This document shows positions 26,783 through 35,545 of a stretch of DNA of 64,000 nucleotides, one piece after another. The notes beneath the pieces are model-generated. The model saw nothing but the letters and a program-made list of their open reading frames with translations, was not told where the DNA came from and did no database searches. Position numbers and translations under genes: made by a program. How positions within the stretch are numbered: the first letter of the stretch is position 1; each line of letters begins with the position of its first letter. Origin of the DNA: Pseudomonas sp. ISL-84 (lineage in GTDB: Bacteria; Bacillota; Bacilli; Bacillales; Cytobacillaceae); contig JAGGRA010000009.1 of NCBI GenBank assembly GCA_018613035.1, positions 143,138 to 207,137 of the forward strand, given 5' to 3'.

Positions 26783-27871
26783 ATGATGAAAAAAAGTATA
26801 CAGATTGCCGGGGCTTTTATTGGTGTCATCGTTGGCGCAGGATTTGCTTCCGGCCAGGAGATTTTGCAGTTCTTCACAAGCTTCGGGTGGATGGGGTTGA
26901 TTGGAGCCGCTGTGGCAACCTTCTTGTTTGCGTTCCTGGGCATGAACTTAACACAGCTTGGAAGCCGGCTGCAGACAGACTCCCATAAAGATGTGATTTA
27001 CCATATTTGCGGCAAATACCTTGGAATGGCAGTTGATTTTATCATTACCTTCTTCCTTTTCGGAGTGGCCGTTGTCATGCTTGCAGGTTCGGGCTCCATT
27101 TTTGAAGAACAGTTCGGCATACCGAGTATGGCGGGGAATATCATTATGGCCGTGTTGGCGATCCTGACGGTTTGCCTGAATGTCCAGAAAGTAATATCGA
27201 TTATCTCTCTTGTAACGCCATTCTTGCTCTTAATGGTCATCATTATCGGCGGCTATGCATTAAGTACAATGGGGATTGATTTCGCAGAAGTTCAGAAGTT
27301 GGCGGAGAGTCAAACGCCAGCCGCTTCTAATTGGTTTATGGGTGCTTTATTATATGTTTCTTACAATATAGCGGCAGGTGCTGCGATGCTGGCCGTTATG
27401 GGTGGCACAACGAAGGATGAGAAACAGGCTGGACTGGGAGGAATCCTTGGCGGTGTCGGGCTGGGCGTTCTTATTTTAATTATCAATGTGGGCATGCTTG
27501 TTAAAATGGATGTCGTTGGCGGATCGGACATGCCGATTCTCGCGCTGGCAAATGAAATTTCACCGGCGTTTGGCTTATTAATGTTCGTCGTGCTGCTTGG
27601 CATGATTTATAACACAGCGGTTGGAATGCTTTATGCGTTCACGGCACGTGTGGTAAAAAGGGAGAATCCGAAGTTCAGCCTTTATGTTGTTTTATTTGGA
27701 GCAGCGGCATTTGGTGCAAGCTTTGTGGGCTTCATCACATTGGTCGGCACGGTTTATCCACTGATGGGGTATCTTGGATTTACGCTGATTGCAGCGATTG
27801 TGTATTCCTGGTTTAGAGTGAAGAAGAAAGCTGCTGGCAGTATTAACAACGGCATTCGTGTTGAACAATAA
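26783..27871 (+). CDS. YkvI-type APC transporter
   Basis: A 362-residue membrane protein with about ten helices. The N-terminal signature IAGAFIGVIVGAGFASGQEI matches YkvI-like members of the amino acid/Na+ symporter group. The AAAGGGGGAG site serves ATG 26783 or the adjacent 26786. It is the last gene of the D-amino acid operon (74 bp after the racemase) and probably imports the amino acid or peptide substrate (inference). Confidence 0.82.
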   Translation: MMKKSIQIAGAFIGVIVGAGFASGQEILQFFTSFGWMGLIGAAVATFLFAFLGMNLTQLGSRLQTDSHKDVIYHICGKYLGMAVDFIITFFLFGVAVVMLAGSGSIFEEQFGIPSMAGNIIMAVLAILTVCLNVQKVISIISLVTPFLLLMVIIIGGYALSTMGIDFAEVQKLAESQTPAASNWFMGALLYVSYNIAAGAAMLAVMGGTTKDEKQAGLGGILGGVGLGVLILIINVGMLVKMDVVGGSDMPILALANEISPAFGLLMFVVLLGMIYNTAVGMLYAFTARVVKRENPKFSLYVVLFGAAAFGASFVGFITLVGTVYPLMGYLGFTLIAAIVYSWFRVKKKAAGSINNGIRVEQ

Positions 27872-27903
27872 TTAGTCCAGACTTCATTATTTCAGGCATA
27901 AAA

Positions 27904-27947
27904 GGGCCAATCCATGCTGTTTAAAGCTATGGATTGGCCCTTTTTTT
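27904..27947 (+). terminator. Terminator of D-amino acid operon
   Basis: GGGCCAATCCAT and ATGGATTGGCCC form a 12-bp perfect stem followed by seven T residues. Confidence 0.92.
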
Positions 27948-27992
27948 AGTACTCACTATTAATGGAAAGAATATCTTCAAAGTGTTTTTAAA

Positions 27993-28303
27993 TGACTGTT
28001 TGCGCAAACTTTGTTGCTTTTTAATCAAGTAGTGAGGAGTGGTTGATTTCCGCTCCAGGATGCTCAGCGAACTGCGGGGCGGGCGGTGGTGAGCCTCCTC
28101 GGCGCGCAGCGCCTGTGAGGTCTCACCTGTCCCACTCCTCCCGCAGGACTTTGAATAAGCATCCTCGAATCATCACCGCACGAAGGAAATGCGGATGCAT
28201 TTTCGCGGGATTAGCACCTTCCGCTACAATCAACCAACCTTATTTTTCAAGGTTTTTAATCACAATATCTATTTAAAAACAACAATCTTTTAGAAAAAGA
28301 GCC
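27993..28303 (-). mobile_element. Palindromic MITE-like repeat, copy 2 (with module)
   Basis: The core runs GGTTGATTTCCGCTCCAG ... CTACAATCAACC inside AT-rich shoulders, ending TTTTAGAAAAAGAGCC. Flanks TTTTAAAT (left) and TTTTATAT (right) match at 7 of 8 positions, a probable decayed target duplication. It carries the ~60-bp internal module (CACCGCACGAAGGAAATGCG...). Confidence 0.75.
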
Positions 28304-28368
28304 TTTTATATTTAGAAAGCTCGACCACTCTGAGCTTCTGTGCCTTTTCTTCTTGAAAGTGCCCCTTT

Positions 28369-28665
28369 TTACAAGGACTCTGAATCAAACAAATCCTCCA
28401 TCTGCCGGGCAAGCTTAAAATCCAGCTCCGATAGGCCATTCTCACTCCAGGAGGTGAGGGAGACAATCACCATTTTGTATTGAATGTTAATAAAAGGATG
28501 ATGATTTTCTTTTTCAGCTATTGCGGCGATTTTGTTCACGAAATCAATTCCGTCCAAGTATTCTTTAAAGCGAAAACGGCGTTCGATCCATTTGCTATCT
28601 TTTCTTTTCCACTCAGGCAGTGAGGTTAATTGTTGGGTTACTTCTTCTTCACTTAATTGCGTCAT
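28369..28665 (-). CDS. phhB: Pterin-4a-carbinolamine dehydratase
   Basis: A 98-residue protein that regenerates the pterin cofactor after aromatic hydroxylation by dehydrating 4a-hydroxytetrahydropterin. The active-site motif EKENHHPFINI (about 50-60) and the following TSW near residue 72 are diagnostic. It overlaps the hydroxylase gene by 4 bp (stop/start ATGA type), so translation is coupled. Confidence 0.93.
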   Translation of the reverse strand: MTQLSEEEVTQQLTSLPEWKRKDSKWIERRFRFKEYLDGIDFVNKIAAIAEKENHHPFINIQYKMVIVSLTSWSENGLSELDFKLARQMEDLFDSESL

Positions 28666-30392
28666 ACGGTTACATGCCTCCGATCGAAGATGACATCCAA
28701 TCCATTTTGAATCAGCCGGATGTAGCGTTCCTCTTCACTTAATTTTTCTAGCTGATCAAGCAGCAATTTTTTCAGTGGTGATTCTTTGTCATACCTTTCC
28801 ACTAATTCAAGGATTTCCAGCTGAAGCAGCCACTCTTCTGGGAATTCATTGAGTATTTTTCCAACAATGCTGTGAAGAAGTACGTCTTTAGAGAAATTGG
28901 ATTCCCGGATTTGCCTTACTTCTTCATATAATTGTTCTAGAGGGGTAAGGGTCTTTCCTTCTTTTTGGGCGTCTTCATTTATAATCGGTTCCCCGTGGAA
29001 TGATGCGTAATCGGCTGCAATTGGGCGTGCGGATACAATTTGACTGCCAACTGCTAAATCATATGTGCCCCAGGCCGGATCGAACAAGACGTCATCTCCT
29101 TTTTTAACAAGACATTCTTCTAACGTGATCAAGACAAGTGAATCTTGATGAATTAGTAAGCTGGTCACATGACCGGAGATTTCTATTCCGCTTTCGTATG
29201 TTATTTGCATCATTTTATTCATTTCGATGCCCAGTTTCTTCAGGCTCTGTTCCGACTGTTCCTCAAGCTGAATGCCACCTGCAAGCCTTCCAATAGGTGC
29301 GCCAAATCCATCAATGTGAACATCTGGACCATGATGATCGATTTGTTTGTTTTGGATTGAAAGGGCACTGGGACCTGTTGTTTTTAGATAGATTGCTTCT
29401 CCGTCCAGATCTTTTAAGATATCCGTAAACAGACCTGTAATCTGAATGCCTGAATTGTATTCAATATGCGAAACTTGGCTCGAAGCAATCGCTTTCTCAA
29501 TGGCTTCCGTGCCTCCTTGGCGAAAGGCCATCGTTTCACCGAAATGATTCACTTTCTCAATCAATTGTTCAAAGCTTTCGCAAACAAATAGCTGGGTTTG
29601 CATGGACGTAACATCGTAGCTGGTCGCTATCGCATCCTCTATGGAAAATTGCCGTTTTATCACTTTATCAGACAGGCAATACTTGCTTTCACCAACAGAA
29701 GACAGAAGACCTGCTCCAAAGATTTTTGGATTATGGAGATCCCCAATCAGGCCAAATTCAACCGTCCACCAAAAGATTCGGGAGATTTGTTCCGCTTCCG
29801 AAAGTCCCTTTACAAGCTGCTGCTTTTCCTTTAAATGCTTTTTGGCAGCTTCCATTTCGGCTTCCGTAGAGTTCGGATTTTCCATAATAATTGATAAATG
29901 CCTTGTCGCTTCAAATACCTCATGTTCTTCTTTTGTTGCAAAAGCATTGGCCCCAATGTTTCCTATCAATCTAACAAAGTTGGAATATGTTTCATCGAAT
30001 AAGATCGGCGCGTGCCCCGCTGCTTCATGGAGAATATCGGGGGCAGGTGTGTATTCAATATTGGTTTTTTGACGAATATCCGTTGCGATCGGGAGGATGC
30101 CATGTGCTTGAAAATCGAAAAAGGCTGTTCCTGGAATCAGTCCGTCAACAATGACAGCCCCCCAGCCGATCTTTCCTAATTGGTCGTTCATTTCGGACAC
30201 TCGCGGAATGCTGTCTATATTAATACCTGACGATTTTAAACCAGATGTGAATGCATCATGAGCGATGTCTTGAAGGAAATGATGATTTTGTCTCATCACA
30301 TAACGCCAAACCGCATGGTCAATGGGGGTGTATTTGTTGTAATGCTGTTGGGCTGTAAATGGGCGTAAGTGTGCTGGTATGGATTTTTTCAT
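28662..30392 (-). CDS. phhA: Phenylalanine 4-hydroxylase (aromatic amino acid hydroxylase)
   Basis: Converts L-Phe to L-Tyr using Fe(II), O2 and tetrahydropterin. The 576-residue protein has the Biopterin_H catalytic domain in its first ~330 residues, with iron ligands in DILHEAAGHAPILF (about 118-131) and a Glu in the FWWTVEFGLI segment (about 207-216). The C-terminal ~240 residues are an extension seen in Bacillus homologues but absent from ~270-residue proteobacterial PhhA. It is translated with phhB and controlled by a Tyr-type T-box leader, consistent with a biosynthetic role in making Tyr. Confidence 0.93.
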   Translation of the reverse strand: MKKSIPAHLRPFTAQQHYNKYTPIDHAVWRYVMRQNHHFLQDIAHDAFTSGLKSSGINIDSIPRVSEMNDQLGKIGWGAVIVDGLIPGTAFFDFQAHGILPIATDIRQKTNIEYTPAPDILHEAAGHAPILFDETYSNFVRLIGNIGANAFATKEEHEVFEATRHLSIIMENPNSTEAEMEAAKKHLKEKQQLVKGLSEAEQISRIFWWTVEFGLIGDLHNPKIFGAGLLSSVGESKYCLSDKVIKRQFSIEDAIATSYDVTSMQTQLFVCESFEQLIEKVNHFGETMAFRQGGTEAIEKAIASSQVSHIEYNSGIQITGLFTDILKDLDGEAIYLKTTGPSALSIQNKQIDHHGPDVHIDGFGAPIGRLAGGIQLEEQSEQSLKKLGIEMNKMMQITYESGIEISGHVTSLLIHQDSLVLITLEECLVKKGDDVLFDPAWGTYDLAVGSQIVSARPIAADYASFHGEPIINEDAQKEGKTLTPLEQLYEEVRQIRESNFSKDVLLHSIVGKILNEFPEEWLLQLEILELVERYDKESPLKKLLLDQLEKLSEEERYIRLIQNGLDVIFDRRHVTV

Positions 30393-30423
30393 AAAGTCTA
30401 TCTCCCTGCATAAAGTTTTATCC

Positions 30424-30440
30424 CTTAAACGCTTTTAAGT
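30424..30440. promoter_or_regulatory. Operator-like palindrome, leader copy
   Basis: CTTAAACGCTTTTAAGT lies between the T-box terminator and the phhA start. The identical 17 bp recurs at 30961-30977 over the promoter. CTTAAA/TTTAAG arms flank a CGCT centre. Confidence 0.6.
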
Positions 30441-30463
30441 GCGGAAGTTATATACATAAAAAA

Positions 30464-30955
30464 TCCCTGCCGAATTTTCATTCAGCAGGGACGATTTTAC
30501 TCGCGGTACCACCCTGATTGTAAGTAAAGAACTTACCACTTAAGAGAATAACGGTTAAACCGTCTTATTTCTTTGTAAAGAAATGGCGTGTTAAAACTAA
30601 ATGTTGATTTAGCATCGTGTTGATTGGAGCGGAAGGCGCGAGATCCTCGAAAATGCATTCGCACTTTCTTAGTGCGGATTCGAGGAAGCATATTCAAAGT
30701 CCTGCGGGAGTAGTGTACCAATGGGAGACCCCACAGGCGTAAAACGATGAGGAGGGTCCCGGAAGTCCGCGATTCGCTGAGTGCCTGCAGCGTAAATCAA
30801 CACTTAATTTTAACTGAGCCAAAGAAATAAGAAGCTCCAGAAACGTAATTCATGATTTCCTTTGTACTGGTTCACAGCAACCACCAGCTCTCTGCAACAG
30901 GGAGGATACCATTACTTCAATTCCTTCAAAGCATTTAAGTATGGATATGATGCTT
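30464..30955 (-). ncRNA. T-box riboswitch leader of phhA, Tyr specifier
   Basis: Read on the minus strand. A stem I with AGAGAGCTGGTGGTTGCTG (about 30865-30885) and a specifier loop GAATTACG give a UAC (Tyr) codon at 30845-30847. The T-box sequence GGGTGGTACCGCG is at 30502-30514, and the terminator CCCTGCTGAAT/ATTCGGCAGGG with a T-run is at 30459-30490. Uncharged tRNA-Tyr should stabilise the antiterminator and switch on phhA-phhB. The leader is about twice the normal length because a 236-bp repeat element is inserted between stem I and the antiterminator. Confidence 0.88.
30585..30820 (+). mobile_element. Palindromic MITE-like repeat, copy 3, inside the T-box
   Basis: The element starts GGCGTGTTAAAA and ends TTAACTGAGCC, with inverted ends. 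It is flanked by an exact 8-bp direct repeat AAAGAAAT (30577-30584 and 30821-30828), a target-site duplication. It carries the ~60-bp module. Removing the element and one duplicate restores a perfect hairpin (CTTATTTCTTT/AAAGAAATAAG) of the T-box leader. Confidence 0.88.
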
Positions 30956-30958
30956 TAT

Positions 30959-30988
30959 ATCTTAAACGCTTTTAAGTATTAAAGTCAA
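30959..30988 (-). promoter_or_regulatory. Promoter and operator of phhA T-box transcript
   Basis: On the minus strand TTGACT (30983-30988) and TAAGAT (30959-30964) form a plausible sigma-A promoter with an 18-bp spacer. The palindrome CTTAAACGCTTTTAAGT (30961-30977) covers the spacer and -10, so a bound protein would block initiation. Confidence 0.6.
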
Positions 30989-31143
30989 TGGTGTTTTTCA
31001 TTTTAATCATATAGCAGCCATCAATCTACTGTCCTTTAACCTTGGGCTTGCATTTTACGTCTTATATTCATAGAGTTTATATAAAGATAGAATGAAAGAA
31101 TGGCTCATATATTATGCTAGCCCAGTTGAAGGGGATGAATGAA

Positions 31144-32340
31144 ATGCTAAAGAAAGTCGCCACAAATATTGCTGCGTCCACGAGTGAAATCATCGGATAT
31201 GACGTCATTATAACCGATGAAACCGGTACGATTATTGCTGCCAGCGATAAGGATAGATTGGGGATCGTTCATGAAGCTTCTATACCGGTTATTAAAAATA
31301 AAAGGCCATTAACCATCAGGCCCGGCTATATCGATCATTTTGAAGGGACAAAACCCGGTTTCACCCTCCCGATCGAAATACATGGCAATATCATTGGAAC
31401 GATTGCGATTACAGGAGAGAGAAGGAATGTAGAGAAGTACGGCCTCTTAGTCAAAAAGCATGCTGAAATTATGCTGAGGGAAGAAATTCTTGTGGAGTCC
31501 AGTCTTATTTCTCAGCAAGCCCATCAGCAATTTATAAAAGAAATCCTGGCTTTTGAAGCAAATCAATCTAGTGAAAACCTGCTGAAAACCCGAAGCTTCG
31601 AGCTTGGTTTTGAATTAAAGCCGCCATTTATCTGTGTGGCTGTCGAAGTCCTGAATATGGACGATATCATCAGGGGATTTTCTGATTCCCGGTATCATGA
31701 TGAATCACTGGAAGTCCGTATTCAGCGCATTAAACTAACGATATTAAAAGAGATTCAATTTGTTTTTACCCATAAAGATCTTTCCACTTATATGGGAGAT
31801 GACAAGTTTATCATTTTGCATAAAGGAGGGGACAGTAGTCATTCCTATGGCGAATTGTCTGCAGGATGCAAGCAGCTTGTAAAGCGTTTGGATGCGAAAA
31901 GCATTAAAGGGATCATTGGCATAGGAGGTGCTGCAGACACGATTCCGGAAATCAAACGATCAAATCGGGAAGCCTGGAAAGTGATAGAGATTGGCAAAAA
32001 ACATAGAGGAACTGAAAGAGTGTTTCATGTGAATGATTATCAGCTGGAGACCTTGCTTCAGAGTATGGATCCAGATTCTATGGGGATGTTGAAAAGGGAA
32101 ATGAAGCAGCTGCTTGTGTCAGATGACTGGGAGGATCTATCACAGACCATAAAGGCTTGGTGTGATTCAGGCTTCAGCAAAGTGGATACCGCCCATTCCC
32201 TTCACATACATAGAAATACCCTGCAAAATCGACTGGAAAAAATAGAAGAGATTACAGGAATTCATAAAAAGGATTTCCGGAGGATGCTGTATTTGTATTT
32301 GGGTATTTCGCTAATGGAATGGAAGTTTATAGGAATGTAA
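31144..32340 (+). CDS. CdaR-type sugar-diacid/PucR family regulator
   Basis: About 398 residues. The N-terminal diacid_rec-type domain (LKKVATNIAASTSEIIGYDVI..., to about 135) is followed by a GGDEF-like middle region and a C-terminal PucR-type HTH (about 345-395, HSLHIHRNTLQNRLEKIEEITG). The ATG at 31144 is preferred because AAGGGG lies 9 bp upstream; ATGs at 31114 and 31135 are in frame but poorly spaced. It precedes soxA-like and nhaC genes on the same strand and probably regulates them. Confidence 0.85.
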   Translation: MLKKVATNIAASTSEIIGYDVIITDETGTIIAASDKDRLGIVHEASIPVIKNKRPLTIRPGYIDHFEGTKPGFTLPIEIHGNIIGTIAITGERRNVEKYGLLVKKHAEIMLREEILVESSLISQQAHQQFIKEILAFEANQSSENLLKTRSFELGFELKPPFICVAVEVLNMDDIIRGFSDSRYHDESLEVRIQRIKLTILKEIQFVFTHKDLSTYMGDDKFIILHKGGDSSHSYGELSAGCKQLVKRLDAKSIKGIIGIGGAADTIPEIKRSNREAWKVIEIGKKHRGTERVFHVNDYQLETLLQSMDPDSMGMLKREMKQLLVSDDWEDLSQTIKAWCDSGFSKVDTAHSLHIHRNTLQNRLEKIEEITGIHKKDFRRMLYLYLGISLMEWKFIGM

Positions 32341-32396
32341 CACACAGCAAAATAGACAAATAGCTTCCAGAGTTTCTAACATAGCAAACTTAAAAA

Positions 32397-32411
32397 TGTG
32401 CGAAATGCACA
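32397..32411. promoter_or_regulatory. Operator-like palindrome before sarcosine oxidase gene
   Basis: TGTGCGAAATGCACA, 5-bp arms around a 5-bp centre, about 107 bp upstream of the flavoprotein start and just after the CdaR-type gene. It could be that regulator's site. Confidence 0.4.
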
Positions 32412-32517
32412 AATTTACATCATTTTTAACCTAAACCATGTTCTTAAGTTCCATTGTTCCAGTTATTATTCTCAACTATAATTATAATATTCAAAATATT
32501 TAGAGAGAGGGTTGAAG

Positions 32518-33660
32518 ATGGACGCAGATGTTGGAATTATAGGCTTGGGAACAATGGGAAGCATGGCGATGTGGCAATTGGCTAAGTCAGGAGCTTCTGT
32601 CATCGGTTTTGAACAATTTGGCGTCGGACATGACCGGTCCGCTGCAGGCGGTGAATCAAGGATTTTCCGGACAGCCTATAAAGAAGGGACTCATTATGTT
32701 CCATTGCTCAAGGATGCATATAAGCTATGGCGGAACCTGGAAGAGGAGTCAGGCAATCCTTTATTAACCTTAACCAGCGGCTTAATCATTGGCCATCCAG
32801 AGACAGCTGATATGAAAAACGTTTATAAAAGTATACAAGAATATCATTTGGATCATGAGGTACTGAACTGGGAAGAAGCCGGGAAAAGGTACCCGCAGCA
32901 TCGTTTGCAGAAGGGTGAACAAATCATTATTGATAAACTATCAGGCTATCTTCGCCCGCAGCTTTCCATTGTTTCTGCTGTTCAGCGGGCCCGCGACCTG
33001 GGAGCAGAGATTCATAGTCACACGGCTGTCGATCATATTAAAAGTGAAAGAGATGGCGTGACGATATTTGCTGGAGGCAAAACCTTTAAGGTTCGGAAGG
33101 TTCTTGTTACAGCTGGACCATGGGCAGTGAATTTCATGCAGGAGTTTGCTGATTTCATGGATGTCCGCCGGCTTGTTAATGCCTGGTTCCTTCCAAGAAA
33201 AGCCAATCACTTTTGTGAAGAGAATTTCCCTGTATTTACAAGGGAAAGGGAAGGCTTCTATTATTATGGATTTCCTTCTGTTGATGGCAATATGGTGAAA
33301 ATCGGCATGTTTACCACAGAGAAGAGCCGGATTTCCAGTCCTGATTCGCTTGATCGGGCGGTCGATCTAAAAGAGCTGGCTGCCTTTGCGGAGATCATTG
33401 AAAAAGATCTGCCAGGCTTGTACCCTGATCCCTCAAGAGTCAATTCATATATGGAGATTTATACAGCAGATCGGCATCCAGTGATTGGGACCAGTACTGG
33501 CCAGGACCGTATTATCTACTTAACCGGTTTCTCGGGGCATGGCTTTAAGCTTGCGCCTGTCATGGGCAAAATCGGCGCAGAGCTTGCGCTATATGGAAAA
33601 ACGGATTATCACATTGAACCGTTTTCACCAGCACGTTTTATTAGAGAGGGTTCTGTTTAA
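32518..33660 (+). CDS. Sarcosine oxidase / N-methyltryptophan oxidase family flavoprotein
   Basis: A 380-residue FAD-dependent amine oxidase of the monomeric sarcosine oxidase family. It has the dinucleotide fold GIIGLGTMGSMAMWQL at the N-terminus, the conserved SRIFRTAYKEG segment, the O2-activating Lys context MVKIGMFT and the C-terminal FSGHGFKLAP. The Cys that binds FAD covalently in characterised members (in C-M-Y-T) aligns with Tyr in NSYMEIYTADRHPVIG. FAD may be non-covalent and the reaction different. ATG 32518 is preferred over TTG 32512 because AGAGAGGG lies 6 bp before it. Confidence 0.82.
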   Translation: MDADVGIIGLGTMGSMAMWQLAKSGASVIGFEQFGVGHDRSAAGGESRIFRTAYKEGTHYVPLLKDAYKLWRNLEEESGNPLLTLTSGLIIGHPETADMKNVYKSIQEYHLDHEVLNWEEAGKRYPQHRLQKGEQIIIDKLSGYLRPQLSIVSAVQRARDLGAEIHSHTAVDHIKSERDGVTIFAGGKTFKVRKVLVTAGPWAVNFMQEFADFMDVRRLVNAWFLPRKANHFCEENFPVFTREREGFYYYGFPSVDGNMVKIGMFTTEKSRISSPDSLDRAVDLKELAAFAEIIEKDLPGLYPDPSRVNSYMEIYTADRHPVIGTSTGQDRIIYLTGFSGHGFKLAPVMGKIGAELALYGKTDYHIEPFSPARFIREGSV

Positions 33661-33693
33661 GGTATCGTACGAAAAATTTAGAGGAGGCTGTTT

Positions 33694-35151
33694 ATGGAAA
33701 AAAGAAAAGCGACATATGGTGAATCGATATTAGCCCTATTATTTATGTTCGTATTCGTCTTTGTGGGGTTTCTGGCTTTTGGTTTAAGAGTGGAATTAAT
33801 GATGGTTGCAGCGGCAGGTTGTGCCGGGATCCTGGCATGGAGGCTTGGCTATTCATGGAGCGAACTGGAAAAAGCCATCAGCAGCCGTATTGCAGGTGCG
33901 ACACCGGCGATTCTGATCATTTGGGTAATCGGAATGGTCATTTCGACTTTCATCTTCAGCGGTTCCATTCCTATGCTGATTTTCTTCGGAATTGATATCG
34001 TCACTCCCCAATATCTCCTTGTAACAACCTTTTTATTGTGTGTTGTTTTCTCAACCATTACGGGTACTTCTTGGGGCTCAGCAGGAACTGCCGGCCTGGC
34101 ATGTATGAGCATCGCGGCCGGGTTTGGCGTGCCGCTTCATATTACAGCAGCAGCGGTTATTTGCGGCTCGATCTTTGGCGATAAAATGTCACCGCTCTCT
34201 GAGACAACGAATCTTGCAGCCGCTACTTCAGGTGTGGATTTATATGACCATATAAGGTCCATGATGTGGACAACATTTCCTGCAGCCCTCATAACCCTTG
34301 TGTTTTTTTACATCGTTGGTCTCAATCTGGAGATTACCGGAGAAGGGGTGCCGGAAGAAGCATTAGCGATGCAGGCTGGATTGGCTGAGCTATTTAATTG
34401 GAGCCCGCTGCTGATTTTGCCATTTATTATTATCCTTGCAGGGGCCATTACGAAAAAGCCACCTGTGCCGACGATGCTTGTTGCCTGCTTATCAGCTATT
34501 GCCATTGGAGTCCTGTATCAGGGGTATACGCTGGAATCTGGGATATTTGCTTCGTTAAGAGGGTTTAATGTCAGTATGGTTCCTGGAGCGGATCCAGCCA
34601 ATTTAGCTGAAAGTGTCCTTACCCTGCTAAATCGCGGGGGAATTGTTTCCATGGTCGGTGTTGTTATCATTATTTATTGCGGATATGCCTATACGGCGAT
34701 CATTAGCAAGGCAGGATTTTTAGAGGTGGCCATTGCTCCGCTTGCAAACAGAGTGAGGACGCGCGGGCCGCTGATGATCACTACTTTATTCACCGGATTG
34801 GTATTGCTGGTCTTTTCCGGTACTTCCTACACGGTGGCAATCATGCTTCCGGAAATGTTCAAGAAACCATTCCTTAAAGCGGGGATGGCAGCCAGAACTT
34901 TATCAAGGAGCATTGAAGACGTAGGCACTATGGTCGCAGCTCTTGTCCCATGGGGAACATCCGGTGCATTTTATATCAGCACTTTAGGGGTGCCGATCTA
35001 TGGAGCTGGCGGTTATGGAATATGGGCCGTTATGACTTATCTTACACCGATCATAGCTTTCATATTAGCCTTTGCCGGGATAGGAGTCTATAAACTTAGC
35101 AAAGAGGAAGCGGAAGAGGCAATTATTGCAGGTGATCAAAAAGCTATTTAG
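33694..35151 (+). CDS. nhaC: NhaC-type Na+/H+ antiporter
   Basis: A 485-residue membrane protein with about twelve helices and NhaC-family features, e.g. TGTSWGSAGTAGLACMSIA (about 127-145) and ICGSIFGDKMSPLSETTNLA (about 157-176). The ATG follows AGAGGAGGC. It is 33 bp after the flavoprotein gene, so cotranscribed. Some NhaC-like proteins exchange organic substrates (e.g. malate/lactate), so uptake of the flavoprotein's amine is possible (inference). Confidence 0.88.
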   Translation: MEKRKATYGESILALLFMFVFVFVGFLAFGLRVELMMVAAAGCAGILAWRLGYSWSELEKAISSRIAGATPAILIIWVIGMVISTFIFSGSIPMLIFFGIDIVTPQYLLVTTFLLCVVFSTITGTSWGSAGTAGLACMSIAAGFGVPLHITAAAVICGSIFGDKMSPLSETTNLAAATSGVDLYDHIRSMMWTTFPAALITLVFFYIVGLNLEITGEGVPEEALAMQAGLAELFNWSPLLILPFIIILAGAITKKPPVPTMLVACLSAIAIGVLYQGYTLESGIFASLRGFNVSMVPGADPANLAESVLTLLNRGGIVSMVGVVIIIYCGYAYTAIISKAGFLEVAIAPLANRVRTRGPLMITTLFTGLVLLVFSGTSYTVAIMLPEMFKKPFLKAGMAARTLSRSIEDVGTMVAALVPWGTSGAFYISTLGVPIYGAGGYGIWAVMTYLTPIIAFILAFAGIGVYKLSKEEAEEAIIAGDQKAI

Positions 35152-35175
35152 GAATTGGCAGTATATACATAAAAT

Positions 35176-35206
35176 GGCCTCAGCGTATTGCTGAGGCTGT
35201 TTTATT
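35176..35206 (+). terminator. Terminator after nhaC
   Basis: GCCTCAGC/GCTGAGGC stem with a 5-nt loop followed by TGTTTTATTGT. Confidence 0.75.
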
Positions 35207-35243
35207 GTATATACTTCCTTTTTAGCCAACTTCATAAAATTAC

Positions 35244-35427
35244 AGCTCTGTTAAACTTGCCTGTTGATTTCCGCTCCAGGCACTCGCTTTCCGCGGGCGG
35301 TCCGGGAGCCTCCTCGGCGCATTCGCGCCTGCGGGGTCTCCCGTTGACACGCTTCTCCCGCAGGAGTCTCGTGCCTTCCGCTCCAATCAACAGGGTGCTA
35401 AAATCAATATTTGGCTTTAACAGGCCC
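35244..35427 (-). mobile_element. Palindromic MITE-like repeat, copy 4
   Basis: Begins GCTCTGTTAAAC and ends TTTAACAGGCC, with core CCTGTTGATTTCCGCTCC ... CAATCAACAGG. It lacks the internal module. No convincing target duplication is left. It lies between nhaC and a small Cys-rich gene. Confidence 0.75.
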
Positions 35428-35545
35428 AAATACAAAGCTAGGTGCTAATTTATATGATTCCTACACAAATTCTTAATTCTCTGCACATCAACCATACACT
35501 TGTCCCTATTCCTGAATAGCATATTATGAAGGGGGTGATAAGGAT

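Noticed and set aside
30424..30440. CTTAAACGCTTTTAAGT as a CcpA cre site
   Set aside because: The centre resembles cre, but the outer bases do not fit the usual TGNAANCGNTNNCA pattern; kept only as an unnamed operator.
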